Assembly: GCA_902799855.1 (NCBI GenBank)
Contig: CADCCA010000009.1
Location: forward strand, 1-23,879
Reading direction: 5' to 3'
Length of the DNA stretch: 23,879 bases
Origin: an uncultured Erysipelotrichaceae bacterium
GTDB taxonomy: Bacteria; Bacillota_I; Bacilli_A; RFN20; CAG-826
Below the pieces are notes generated by a model that searched no databases, was not told where the DNA came from, and saw only the letters and a program-made list of their open reading frames with translations. This document shows, piece by piece, positions 8,586 through 15,525 of the stretch; the first letter of the stretch is position 1; the number at the start of each line of letters is the position of its first letter. A program made the position numbers and the translations under genes.

Positions 8586-8619
8586 TATTCATTATATGAA
8601 TAAAAGGATTGTTTTGAAA
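8586..8619 (-). promoter_or_regulatory. Promoter of the FAD oxidoreductase operon with palindromic -10
   Basis: On the minus strand a -10 TATAAT (8596-8591) lies 20 bases before the GlpA-like ATG, with a weak -35 (TTTCAA) 17 bases upstream. The -10 lies in a 17-bp palindrome TATTCAT-TAT-ATGAATA (8586-8602), suggesting operator overlap. Confidence 0.5.
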
Positions 8620-8669
8620 GCAAAAGGTGAAATAGTTAACAAATTTAACATTTTTATACTTGTTGACGC

Positions 8670-8699
8670 ATTCAAGTTTGAATTCCCATGAATATTTCA
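8670..8699. repeat. Two short palindromes upstream of the oxidoreductase promoter
   Basis: ATTCAAGTTTGAAT (8670-8683) and ATGAATATTTCAT (8687-8699) are both perfect inverted repeats with short centres. The second shares ATGAA/TTCAT arms with the palindrome over the promoter at 8586-8602. They could be operator copies; equally, short palindromes are common in AT-rich DNA. Confidence 0.35.
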
Positions 8700-8702
8700 T
8701 AG

Positions 8703-8746
8703 AAAAAGTACCCCTTTCCTAATGTCTAGGATTTGGGGGTACCTTT
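8703..8746 (-). terminator. Intrinsic terminator of pnp
   Basis: On the minus strand AAAGGTACCCC pairs with GGGGTACTTTTT (one G-U), enclosing a second small stem TCCTA/TAGGA, and the descending arm runs into a T-run. It follows the pnp stop by about 35 bases. Confidence 0.8.
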
Positions 8747-8781
8747 CAAACTTAAGAGTTTTTTGTTATTCTAAGCAAAGC

Positions 8782-10992
8782 TTATTTTTTAAATTTCTTT
8801 GGGCCTTTGAATGATTTATCAGGGCGATGGAGATGTTCTGGACGAGCATTTCTTTCCGCGGATTCATCATAGCCTTCTGGCTTTTCAGCAAATTCTTTGT
8901 GTGAAACTTTGACTTTGCCTTTTTCATCGATTTCAGTGACTCTGACTTTGAGTTTATCACCGAGTTTAACGACGTCTTGCGCTCTATCGATATAGCCATA
9001 ACCTAATTGGCTGACATGGCATAAGCCATCGACATTACCGAATAAGTGGACGAAGGCACCATAGTCTTCGACACGGTTAACTTCGCCTTCGAAGACTTCA
9101 CCAACTTTGGCTTCACGGACGATGTCTTGAATCATGCCTTTAGCCTTATTGATGGTTTCTCTATCCATGTGATAAATGGTGACTTGACCATTATCTTCGA
9201 TATCAATCTTCACGTTATCGCATTGAGCGATGATTTCGTTAATGACTTTACCACCGGTACCGATAACTTCTCTGATTCGATCTGGATCAATGAAGAAGGT
9301 ATCCATCTTAGGAGCGTATTTACCAACATCTGGTCTTGGTTCGGCAATGGCTTTAGCCATAACTTCACGGATTTGCGCTCTTGCGCCATGGGCTTGGGCT
9401 AAAGCTTCTTTTAAGACTTCACGAGTAACACCTTTAATTTTGATGTCCATTTGTAAAGCGGTAATACCTTTTTCTGTACCAGCGACTTTGAAGTCCATAT
9501 CACCGAAGTGATCTTCTAAGCCTTGAATATCAGTTAAGATTGTGTATGGGTGTTTGCCATCTAATGGTCCAGAGCTGATTAAGCCCATCGCAATACCACT
9601 AACCATGGCTTTGATTGGGACACCAGCGGCCATTAATGACATACAGGAAGCACAGATACTAGCTTGGGAAGAAGAACCGTTAGATTCCACGACTTCTGCC
9701 ACTGTTCTAATGGTATATGGGAATTCTTCTTCGCTTGGAATGACGTAAGAAAGAGCTCTTTCACCCAAAGCACCGTGACCGATTTCTCTTCTACCTGGGG
9801 AACCCATTCTGCCAACTTCACCGACGGAATATGGTGGGAAGTTATAATGATGCATCCAGTGACGTGTATCTTCTTCAGTTAAGTTATCGATGATTTGAGC
9901 ATCGCTCTTCGCGCCTAATGTGGTGATGGAAATGACTTGAGTTTGACCACGGGTGAACATGGCAGAACCATGAGTTCTTGGTAATAAGTCGACTTGGGCG
10001 TCCAAAGGACGAATTTCATCAACTTTACGACCATCTGGTCTAATCTTTTCATCAGTAATGAGTCTGCGCACTTCTTTAGCAACGAGACCTTCTAAGGTTT
10101 CATTGACCATGTGCATGACTTTTTGATGAGTCTTTTCATCTTCGTATTTACGTGTATCGTAGTCATCTAAGATTTCGTTTTCGATAGCATCAATGGCATC
10201 TTGTCTTTCGAGTTTATCAAAGATAGAGATAGCTTTCTTTAAACGAGCTTCCGCTCTATCGGTGACATCTTTTTCGATTTCAGGATCGCATTGATAAAGT
10301 TCGATTTCTCTTTTTGGATGACCGATTTCTTTAATAATCTCTTTTTGCCAACGACAAAGTTTTTTGATGGCTTCGTGACCAAACATTAAAGCATCGAGCA
10401 TATCTTCTTCGCTTACTTGGTCAGCACCCGCTTCAACCATGTTAATGGCTTCTTCTGTACCGGCAACCGCTAAGTTGATATCACTGGCTTCTTTTTCAGC
10501 CACTGTTGGGTTGATGATGAATTTACCATTTACTCTACCAACATAGACACCAGCGATTGGGCCATCAAATGGAATATCAGAAATACCTAATGCTAAGGAA
10601 GAACCGAGCATGGCGGTCATTTCTGGTGTGCAGTCTTGGTCAACAGACATGACAGTGTTGACGATTTGGACTTCGTTACGGAAGCCTTCGGAGAACATTG
10701 GTCTAATTGGACGGTCAATGAGTCTCGCAGTTAAGGTGGCGTGTTCCCCTGCACGGCCTTCTCTTCTTAAGAAGGAACCAGGAATTTTGCCAACTGCGTA
10801 TTGCTTTTCTTCATAACCAACGGTTAATGGGAAGAAATCACCTTCTTTAGGTTCATCTGAGCAACACGCTGTGGAAAGAACAACTGTTTCGTTTAATCTA
10901 ACTAAGACGGCACCATCAGCTTGTTTAGCGATTTCGCCGGCTTCAACAACGAACTTCTTTCCTTCGAATTCTAATTCGAATACTCTTTTCAT
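8782..10992 (-). CDS. pnp: Polyribonucleotide nucleotidyltransferase (PNPase)
   Basis: Phosphorolytic 3'-5' exoribonuclease that degrades RNA to nucleoside diphosphates; a trimer in the cytosol. The 736-residue length is normal. Two RNase PH domains are visible: the first with [22 protein letters not shown] and [20 protein letters not shown] (about 53-100), the second with [25 protein letters not shown] and [18 protein letters not shown] (about 400-420). A KH domain (about 555-615, [11 protein letters not shown]) and an S1 domain (about 620-690, [20 protein letters not shown]) follow, then a basic Lys-rich tail. The start has AGAGGT seven bases upstream. In many Firmicutes pnp directly follows rpsO; here a plus-strand membrane-protein gene separates them and pnp has its own promoter. 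Confidence 0.97.
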   Translation of the reverse strand: MKRVFELEFEGKKFVVEAGEIAKQADGAVLVRLNETVVLSTACCSDEPKEGDFFPLTVGYEEKQYAVGKIPGSFLRREGRAGEHATLTARLIDRPIRPMFSEGFRNEVQIVNTVMSVDQDCTPEMTAMLGSSLALGISDIPFDGPIAGVYVGRVNGKFIINPTVAEKEASDINLAVAGTEEAINMVEAGADQVSEEDMLDALMFGHEAIKKLCRWQKEIIKEIGHPKREIELYQCDPEIEKDVTDRAEARLKKAISIFDKLERQDAIDAIENEILDDYDTRKYEDEKTHQKVMHMVNETLEGLVAKEVRRLITDEKIRPDGRKVDEIRPLDAQVDLLPRTHGSAMFTRGQTQVISITTLGAKSDAQIIDNLTEEDTRHWMHHYNFPPYSVGEVGRMGSPGRREIGHGALGERALSYVIPSEEEFPYTIRTVAEVVESNGSSSQASICASCMSLMAAGVPIKAMVSGIAMGLISSGPLDGKHPYTILTDIQGLEDHFGDMDFKVAGTEKGITALQMDIKIKGVTREVLKEALAQAHGARAQIREVMAKAIAEPRPDVGKYAPKMDTFFIDPDRIREVIGTGGKVINEIIAQCDNVKIDIEDNGQVTIYHMDRETINKAKGMIQDIVREAKVGEVFEGEVNRVEDYGAFVHLFGNVDGLCHVSQLGYGYIDRAQDVVKLGDKLKVRVTEIDEKGKVKVSHKEFAEKPEGYDESAERNARPEHLHRPDKSFKGPKKFKK

Positions 10993-11026
10993 TTTTTTAC
11001 CTCTTTTTTAAAATTTAACCTTGGTT

Positions 11027-11055
11027 ATTATACAAGAACGGATTAACTTTGTTAA
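11027..11055 (-). promoter_or_regulatory. pnp promoter
   Basis: On the minus strand -35 TTAACA (11055-11050), 17-base spacer, -10 TATAAT (11032-11027). The leader is about 30 bases and ends with the AGAGGT ribosome site. No long stem typical of RNase III-regulated pnp leaders is seen. Confidence 0.65.
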
Positions 11056-11092
11056 ACTCTTTTTAGCAAAAGAAGAAAAAAGCCATTTGCTT

Positions 11093-11125
11093 TTTACATA
11101 ATATGCGTTGTGTTATCATAAATAT
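11093..11125 (+). promoter_or_regulatory. Promoter of the membrane-protein gene, predicted leaderless
   Basis: An extended -10, TGTTATCAT (11111-11119), ends six bases before the ATG at 11126, placing the transcription start at about the A of ATG. A TTTACA at 11093-11098 is 15 bases from the -10, short for a -35. There is no ribosome binding site. Confidence 0.55.
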
Positions 11126-11794
11126 ATGGAAAACAAGAAAAGGTTTTGGACGATTAATATCTTAGATCTTGTGACATTTGCCTTGATGGTTTTAGGCATT
11201 ACTTTTTCTATTTTTGATGTCAGGTTTATGGTTGATCTTCCAAGGCTTTCAACACTACCGATTTTGATGACTTTTACTGGATTAAGTAACGTTTTTATCG
11301 GGCTTGTTTGTCTTTTTTCTGCTTTGTATCGCATAATCAAAAAAGAAAAAACTCTTCCTGTTTATTTATTAATAATAAAGATGATTGCCTTAGCAGATAT
11401 CACCATTACTTTTGTCATTACCGCGACCTATTTGGCCCCATCAATTGGTTCTAGTTGGTGGAGGTTATATATCAACAACAATATCTTTAATCATTTCTTA
11501 ACCCCATTATTAGCAATTATTTCTTTTATAGCGTTTGAAGAATATGTGAAATTTAATTGGAAATATTGTTTTTTAGCCATAGTACCAATTGCTTTATACG
11601 GAATAATGTATTTAACTAACGTTTATTCTCATCTTACTCCAGAAGGGAAAACCGATTTAGCCTATGACATCTATGGTTTTTGTCGATTTGGTATAGGCTT
11701 TTTAATTCTCTTTTTAGTGGGATTCTTACTTATTTCATTTGCATTAACACTATTTTATTATTGGTTAAATAAGCGCAAAGAAAAAGCCGCTTAG
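11126..11794 (+). CDS. Multi-pass membrane protein, possibly Pr6Pr-like
   Basis: 222 residues with about six hydrophobic helices (about 10-30, 39-65, 75-103, 123-140, 148-165, 185-212) and a short Lys-rich C-terminus (NKRKEKAA). I do not firmly recognise it; the pattern NNIFNHFLTPLLAIISFIAFE in the fourth helix resembles the HxxxP signature of the Pr6Pr family of six-helix proteins, whose function is unknown. ATG 11126 is chosen over an in-frame TTG at 11108 because the latter would lie inside or upstream of the -10 box. It is one of only two plus-strand genes in the window and splits the usual rpsO-pnp pair. A terminator overlaps its stop codon. Confidence 0.8.
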   Translation: MENKKRFWTINILDLVTFALMVLGITFSIFDVRFMVDLPRLSTLPILMTFTGLSNVFIGLVCLFSALYRIIKKEKTLPVYLLIIKMIALADITITFVITATYLAPSIGSSWWRLYINNNIFNHFLTPLLAIISFIAFEEYVKFNWKYCFLAIVPIALYGIMYLTNVYSHLTPEGKTDLAYDIYGFCRFGIGFLILFLVGFLLISFALTLFYYWLNKRKEKAA

Positions 11795-11808
11795 TAGCGG
11801 CAATTTTT
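11781..11808. terminator. Bidirectional terminator between the membrane gene and rpsO
   Basis: AAAAAGCCGCT-TAGT-AGCGGC-AATTTTT: a 6-bp GC-rich stem with A-run before and T-run after, so it can work on both strands. The loop begins with the TAG stop of the plus-strand gene; on the minus strand it lies just after the rpsO stop. Confidence 0.8.
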
Positions 11809-11821
11809 CTAAGTCGATAAC

Positions 11822-12091
11822 TTATTTTCTTAAACCTAATTCAACGATTAATTTAAGATAAGCATCACGATCGGTTCTAATGAGATAGTCTAAGAGACTT
11901 CTTCTTTGACCGACAAGAATCATTAAGCCACGTTTGCTAGCGGCATCTTTGTGATTCTTCTTTAGGTGAGCTGTTAAAGCATTGATTTGTTCGGTTAATA
12001 AGGCAACTTGAACTTGGACAGAACCAGTGTCTTTTTCATTTTTACCAAACTTCTTAACTAGCTCGGCTTTTCTTTCTTTGGTTAACGCCAT
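11822..12091 (-). CDS. rpsO: 30S ribosomal protein S15
   Basis: 89 residues, the normal length for S15, which binds the central domain of 16S rRNA early in 30S assembly. Typical sequence: FGKNEKDTGSVQVQVALLTEQI (about 15-36), LKKNHKDAASKRGLMILVGQRR (43-64) and LLDYLIRTDRDAYLKLIVELGLRK at the end. A strong ribosome site TAGGAGGG lies eight bases before the ATG. It follows ribF with about 100 bases between, which contain a promoter and a structured leader. Downstream is a bidirectional terminator, so it is not co-transcribed with pnp as in many relatives. Confidence 0.97.
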   Translation of the reverse strand: MALTKERKAELVKKFGKNEKDTGSVQVQVALLTEQINALTAHLKKNHKDAASKRGLMILVGQRRSLLDYLIRTDRDAYLKLIVELGLRK

Positions 12092-12169
12092 TGAAATACC
12101 CTCCTATTCTTTCTTAACTTATCTCCGGGAATAACGTTAGGGACTCGTTTATCCTAGGGAAAAGTCGCA
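12092..12169 (-). promoter_or_regulatory. rpsO mRNA leader, candidate S15 autoregulatory element
   Basis: About 78 bases from the predicted start to the rpsO ATG. It holds several pairing segments on the minus strand: GACT/AGTC (enclosing TCC-CTA-GGA), and TTAT...ATAA around CCCGGAG. CCTA segments could pair with the TAGG of the ribosome site. Family knowledge: Firmicute rpsO leaders commonly bind S15 and repress their own translation. Match to a known S15-leader class was not tested. Confidence 0.45.
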
Positions 12170-12175
12170 TTGAAT

Positions 12176-12203
12176 ATTTTATATTCTTTTAAAGTTATTG
12201 CAA
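12176..12203 (-). promoter_or_regulatory. rpsO promoter, overlapping the end of ribF
   Basis: On the minus strand -35 TTGCAA (12203-12198), 16-base spacer, -10 TAAAAT (12181-12176). The -35 lies within the last codons of ribF. No terminator separates ribF from rpsO, so some read-through is likely. Confidence 0.5.
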
Positions 12204-13091
12204 AGTCTTTTTTGTAATTTCTTCATCCTTGATTAATTGTTCCCTTAATTCATCCATTGAGGCAAACTGCATAACAGGTCGCATATAGGAAACAAAATCA
12301 ACATATAATTCACGTCCATAAAGGTTTTCATTAAAATCGATAATATGAACTTCAATAATAGGTTTCATTAATTGATTGATGGTTGGGTGAGTGCCAACAC
12401 AAATCATTGCTTTTCTTCTTCTTGATAAGAAATAGGCATAACCCATATAGACGCCTTCTTTAGGGAAGACATAAGTATAATCTAGGTCTAGATTAGCGGT
12501 TGGGAAATCGATTTTTTGGCCGTTATGTCCACCTTCCACAACTAAACCGCATATGCGATATGGTCTACCGAGGAATGAGGCCGCTTTTTCGACTTTTCCT
12601 TCTTCCACTAGTTCGCGAATTTTCTTTGATGAAATCTTAAGATTATTAACTTTTTCTAATTCCACTACTTCAACGTCAAAGAAGAGTTTTAAATAATTAG
12701 CGTCACCTTCACCTAAGGTACCAAATTTATAGTCAGATCCCACGAAAATCTTTTTAGGATTAAGTGGTTTTAAGACGCGTTCAATGAATTCATCTTTAGT
12801 GACTTTTAAAGTTTCTTTTTCAAAGTGCATGATGTAAAGAAACTTTACGCCCATCTCTTCTAAGATATCCGCTTTATCAAATGTTGAAGTTAAAGAATAG
12901 TTTTCTTTTTTACCTAATAAAACTGCAGGAGCAACATCAAAAGTCATGACTCCAACAGGATAGCCTTCCGCGAGCGCTTTATTGATAAGTTTTTGATGAC
13001 CTAGATGTAAACCATCATAAAAACCAAGACACAAAACTAGGTCTTTATCATTAGCGGGAACATCGTTAATGCTGAAATCAATAATCTTCAT
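12195..13091 (-). CDS. ribF: Bifunctional riboflavin kinase / FAD synthetase
   Basis: Makes FMN from riboflavin and then FAD, using ATP twice. 298 residues, slightly shorter than the usual ~310. N-terminal nucleotidyltransferase domain: LGFYDGLHLGHQKLI (about 22-36, the HxGH-type motif) and FVGSDYKFG (about 116-124). C-terminal riboflavin kinase domain: GRPYRICGLVVEGGHNGQKI (about 175-194), FPTANLDLD (about 196-204), GVYMGYA and IEVHIIDF. The ATG lies inside the end of truB, 14 bases before its TGA ends, so translation is coupled. FAD made here would be needed by the nearby flavoprotein operon, but this is a housekeeping gene and the proximity need not mean anything. Confidence 0.96.
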   Translation of the reverse strand: MKIIDFSINDVPANDKDLVLCLGFYDGLHLGHQKLINKALAEGYPVGVMTFDVAPAVLLGKKENYSLTSTFDKADILEEMGVKFLYIMHFEKETLKVTKDEFIERVLKPLNPKKIFVGSDYKFGTLGEGDANYLKLFFDVEVVELEKVNNLKISSKKIRELVEEGKVEKAASFLGRPYRICGLVVEGGHNGQKIDFPTANLDLDYTYVFPKEGVYMGYAYFLSRRRKAMICVGTHPTINQLMKPIIEVHIIDFNENLYGRELYVDFVSYMRPVMQFASMDELREQLIKDEEITKKTLQ

Positions 13092-13953
13092 TATCTAAGC
13101 CTCTTGCGCATTCATAATAACCTAATTCGCTATATTTATAAATAGCGATTGTGTGTTTTTTATTGTCGCAAACGCAAAAAGTCTCAAGTCTTTCTGGGAA
13201 TAATTTTAAAGATAGCTTACCCCCGTGTCGCGCCTTTTTGAGTTCTTCTTCGTTTTCAAGCACTTTAATTGAGACAAATTTAGAAATAATATCAAACATC
13301 GGAGTTACACTATTTTCGTTTAACTTATTAATTGGTAAGGCGTCTTTAACATCGATATCTAAAATCTTGGTCCTTCTTAATGAAGTTAGATGACCAACAG
13401 TGCCTAGTTTTTCTGCAATCGTTTCGCCTAGTACTCTAATGTAGGTGCCTTTACTGACTGTTGTTTCAAACTTGATTGATTTATCGCCAAAGGAAATGAG
13501 TTTTAACTCTTTTACATCGATGATTCTTTTTGGTAATTCCACTTCCTGGTTAAGGTGTGCATATTGATATAACTTACGGCCATTAACATGGACTGCGGAT
13601 GTTTTAGGAACGATTTGTTCGTTTTCTCCTAATAATGAAGAAAAGACATCTTCTATAGTTTCTTTATTAAATAAAGGAATTTCTTTTTCTTCAATGATTT
13701 CATCAGTATGATCACCACTTGTGGTTTTACTGCCTAACAATAAAGTTGCTTCATATGTCTTATATTGTCCTTCGATATAACTAAGGGCTTTAGTGGCGCT
13801 ATTTAAACCAATGATTAATAAGCCCGTGGCAAAAGGATCAAGCGTTCCAGCATGGCCAACTTTTTTAGCATCATAAACCTTAGCGATGATATTGCAGACA
13901 TCTCTAGAAGTATAATCGCTTTCTTTATCAATTAATAAGAAACCATTTTTCAT
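13078..13953 (-). CDS. truB: tRNA pseudouridine(55) synthase
   Basis: Converts U55 of the tRNA T-loop to pseudouridine. 291 residues, normal length. N-terminal GFLLIDKESDYTSRDV (about 4-19), catalytic KVGHAGTLDPFATGLL (about 31-46, catalytic Asp at 39), then KTYEATLLLGSKTTSGDHT and VSKGTYIRVLGETIAEKLG (about 167-185). Ends with TGA, overlapping ribF by 14 bases. The start follows TATAGGG, with AGGG about eight bases before ATG. In most Firmicutes truB directly follows rbfA; here a plus-strand gene intervenes, and truB must start from a promoter in the 37-base divergent gap. Confidence 0.97.
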   Translation of the reverse strand: MKNGFLLIDKESDYTSRDVCNIIAKVYDAKKVGHAGTLDPFATGLLIIGLNSATKALSYIEGQYKTYEATLLLGSKTTSGDHTDEIIEEKEIPLFNKETIEDVFSSLLGENEQIVPKTSAVHVNGRKLYQYAHLNQEVELPKRIIDVKELKLISFGDKSIKFETTVSKGTYIRVLGETIAEKLGTVGHLTSLRRTKILDIDVKDALPINKLNENSVTPMFDIISKFVSIKVLENEEELKKARHGGKLSLKLFPERLETFCVCDNKKHTIAIYKYSELGYYECARGLDNEDY

Positions 13954-14000
13954 TTGAAAACCCTATACAAAATAATATAATTATTTCGTTATGAAAGCAA
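13954..14000. promoter_or_regulatory. Overlapping divergent promoters for truB and the ttcA-like gene
   Basis: Plus strand: -35 TTGAAA (13954-13959), 16-base spacer, perfect -10 TATAAT (13976-13981), nine bases to ATG 13991, so a leader of about 2-3 bases and no ribosome site. Minus strand: -10 TATTAT (13977-13972) with a weak TTGCTT (14000-13995) 17 bases upstream. The two -10 boxes overlap by two bases, so polymerase cannot occupy both at once. Confidence 0.55.
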
Positions 14001-15184
14001 TTAGGACCATTTTAGCCTGTATCCGTAAGGCTGACCAACAATACAATCTCATCAATCATGGTGATAAAATTTTGATTGGTTTAAGCGGCGGAAAAGACAG
14101 TGTGGTTTTAACCTATGCTTTGAGTTTGTATCAAAAATTTTCTCATACTGATTTTAAGATTCAACCAGTGATTTTAGATTTAGGTTTTCCTAACTTTAAT
14201 CCTTACGAGATGAATAAGTTTTGCGAGTCACTTGGTCTCAAGCTGATGGTTGTGGATAATACAGAAGTTTATCGCATTTTACAAATCCAACAAAAAGATA
14301 AAGAGCACCTTCCTTGTTCCATCTGTTCAAGAATGAAAAAAGCTTCGATGAACAAGGTCGCTAATATGATCGGTTTTAATAAAGTAGCCTTTGCTCATCA
14401 CGCAGATGATGCGATAGAAACATATATGATGAACACATTATTTGGTGGGCGTATTGCTTCTTTTGCCCCTAAAATGCATCTAGAAAGAGCGGATATTACT
14501 TTTATTAGACCTTTAATTAATGTTAGAGAAAGTGACATTATTAAACTCGTTAAAGAAGAAAATCTTCCCGTTTTAGCGTCAGGTTGCCCCGCGAATATGC
14601 ACACTAGAAGAGAAGATATGAAGCTTCTTTTAAAAGATATTTATAAGAGATGGCCAATCGCTAAAGATAACCTTTTAACAATGCTATCAAATTATGAGAA
14701 AGAAGACGTTTGGGGCAACGAAATATACCATCAAATTAACCAAGATGGTTTAACCTTAAAACCAGTCACCACTCCTATCGATATGATGTATGTTTTAGAT
14801 ATCAGAAACAAAGTCTTTGTTATAGGCCAAAATTGTCCTTATGATATTGAAGTTGTGCCAAACGAAGAAAAAGAAGCCAAACACTTTTTAATCTATTATA
14901 AGGAAACACCTGTTGGAACGATTAGATACCGTCAAACTGGCAATCGAGAATTTAAGCTTGAAAGATTCGCAGTATTAGAAGAATATCGCGGCCATGGTTA
15001 TGGTAAAGATGCTTTTTTATTCTTAGTTAATAAATTAGAAGAAGATTATAACCCTTGTACTATTTACTTCAACGCACAATATCACTTATTAAATTATTAT
15101 CAAAAGCTTGGTTTCACGCCTGTTGGCGAGACGTTCATGGAAGCCAATATTAAACACATCAAGATGATAAAAAAAGAGAAGTAA
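13991..15184 (+). CDS. TtcA-like PP-loop tRNA thiolation protein fused to GNAT acetyltransferase
   Basis: 397 residues with two domains. Residues 1 to about 240: PP-loop ATP pyrophosphatase of the TtcA/TtuA group, with LSGGKDSVVL (31-40; SGGKDS adenylation loop), CSICSRMKKA (C109, C112), HHADDAIET (136-144) and SGCPAN (C199). Three Cys in these places are the iron-sulfur ligands in characterised TtcA, which makes 2-thiocytidine at tRNA position 32. Residues about 262-397: GNAT domain of the ElaA/YjcF type, with GQNCPYD, HFLIYYKETPVGTIRY, LERFAVLEEYRGHGYG (acetyl-CoA loop RGHGYG, 333-338) and NAQYHLLNYYQKLGF. The frame is continuous, so the fusion is real unless the assembly is wrong. It is a plus-strand gene set between rbfA and truB. 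The tRNA target and acetyl acceptor are unknown. Confidence 0.88.
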   Translation: MKAIRTILACIRKADQQYNLINHGDKILIGLSGGKDSVVLTYALSLYQKFSHTDFKIQPVILDLGFPNFNPYEMNKFCESLGLKLMVVDNTEVYRILQIQQKDKEHLPCSICSRMKKASMNKVANMIGFNKVAFAHHADDAIETYMMNTLFGGRIASFAPKMHLERADITFIRPLINVRESDIIKLVKEENLPVLASGCPANMHTRREDMKLLLKDIYKRWPIAKDNLLTMLSNYEKEDVWGNEIYHQINQDGLTLKPVTTPIDMMYVLDIRNKVFVIGQNCPYDIEVVPNEEKEAKHFLIYYKETPVGTIRYRQTGNREFKLERFAVLEEYRGHGYGKDAFLFLVNKLEEDYNPCTIYFNAQYHLLNYYQKLGFTPVGETFMEANIKHIKMIKKEK

Positions 15185-15196
15185 TTACTTCTCTTT
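15173..15196. terminator. Perfect 24-bp palindromic bidirectional terminator over two stop codons
   Basis: AAAGAGAAGTAA followed at once by TTACTTCTCTTT, a perfect palindrome centred between 15184 and 15185. It contains the TAA stops of both convergent genes. Folded with a four-base loop it gives a 10-bp stem; T-rich sequence follows on the plus strand (TATCTTTATTT), and on the minus strand the stem ends in TTTTT. Confidence 0.7.
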
Positions 15197-15523
15197 ATCT
15201 TTATTTAGTAACTCGGTTATTCTCGCTTCTCTTTTGAAAGATTCATCAAGAGCAAAGACGATTTCAGGACAACGTCTTGTATCAAGTCTTTTAGCAAGGC
15301 CGCTTCTAATGAAGCCCTTGCTTTTTTCTAAGACTTTCATGCCTTCTTCAATATCTTCTTCTTTAATGAATGAAACAAAGACTTTTGCATAACTGAAATC
15401 TTTACTGACTTTTACTTCTGGAATAGTGACAAATCCTAAGTGCGGATTTTTTAATTCCATAGTGATGATTTCAGAAATGCTTTTACGAATAATACCGGCA
15501 ATTCTTTCTTCTTTATTGGCCAT
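15185..15523 (-). CDS. rbfA: 30S ribosome-binding factor A
   Basis: 112-residue KH-like protein that helps 16S rRNA 5'-end maturation and late 30S assembly. Typical features: RIAGIIRKSISEIITMELKNP (about 7-27), VTIPEVKVSKDFSYAKVFVSF (about 32-52), GFIRSGLAKRLDTRRCPEIVFALDES. Starts two bases after the infB stop, so it is translated by coupling in the nusA-infB operon. Its last three residues, KEK, are encoded by the palindrome it shares with the convergent gene. Confidence 0.96.
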   Translation of the reverse strand: MANKEERIAGIIRKSISEIITMELKNPHLGFVTIPEVKVSKDFSYAKVFVSFIKEEDIEEGMKVLEKSKGFIRSGLAKRLDTRRCPEIVFALDESFKREARITELLNKDKEK

Positions 15524-15525
15524 AA

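Noticed and set aside
9046..9882. Plus-strand open frames opposite pnp
   Set aside because: PNPase motifs in the minus strand frame cover the same bases; no independent support.
11108..11125. TTG start for the membrane protein
   Set aside because: It would lie upstream of the likely -10 box and add only an unconvincing six residues.
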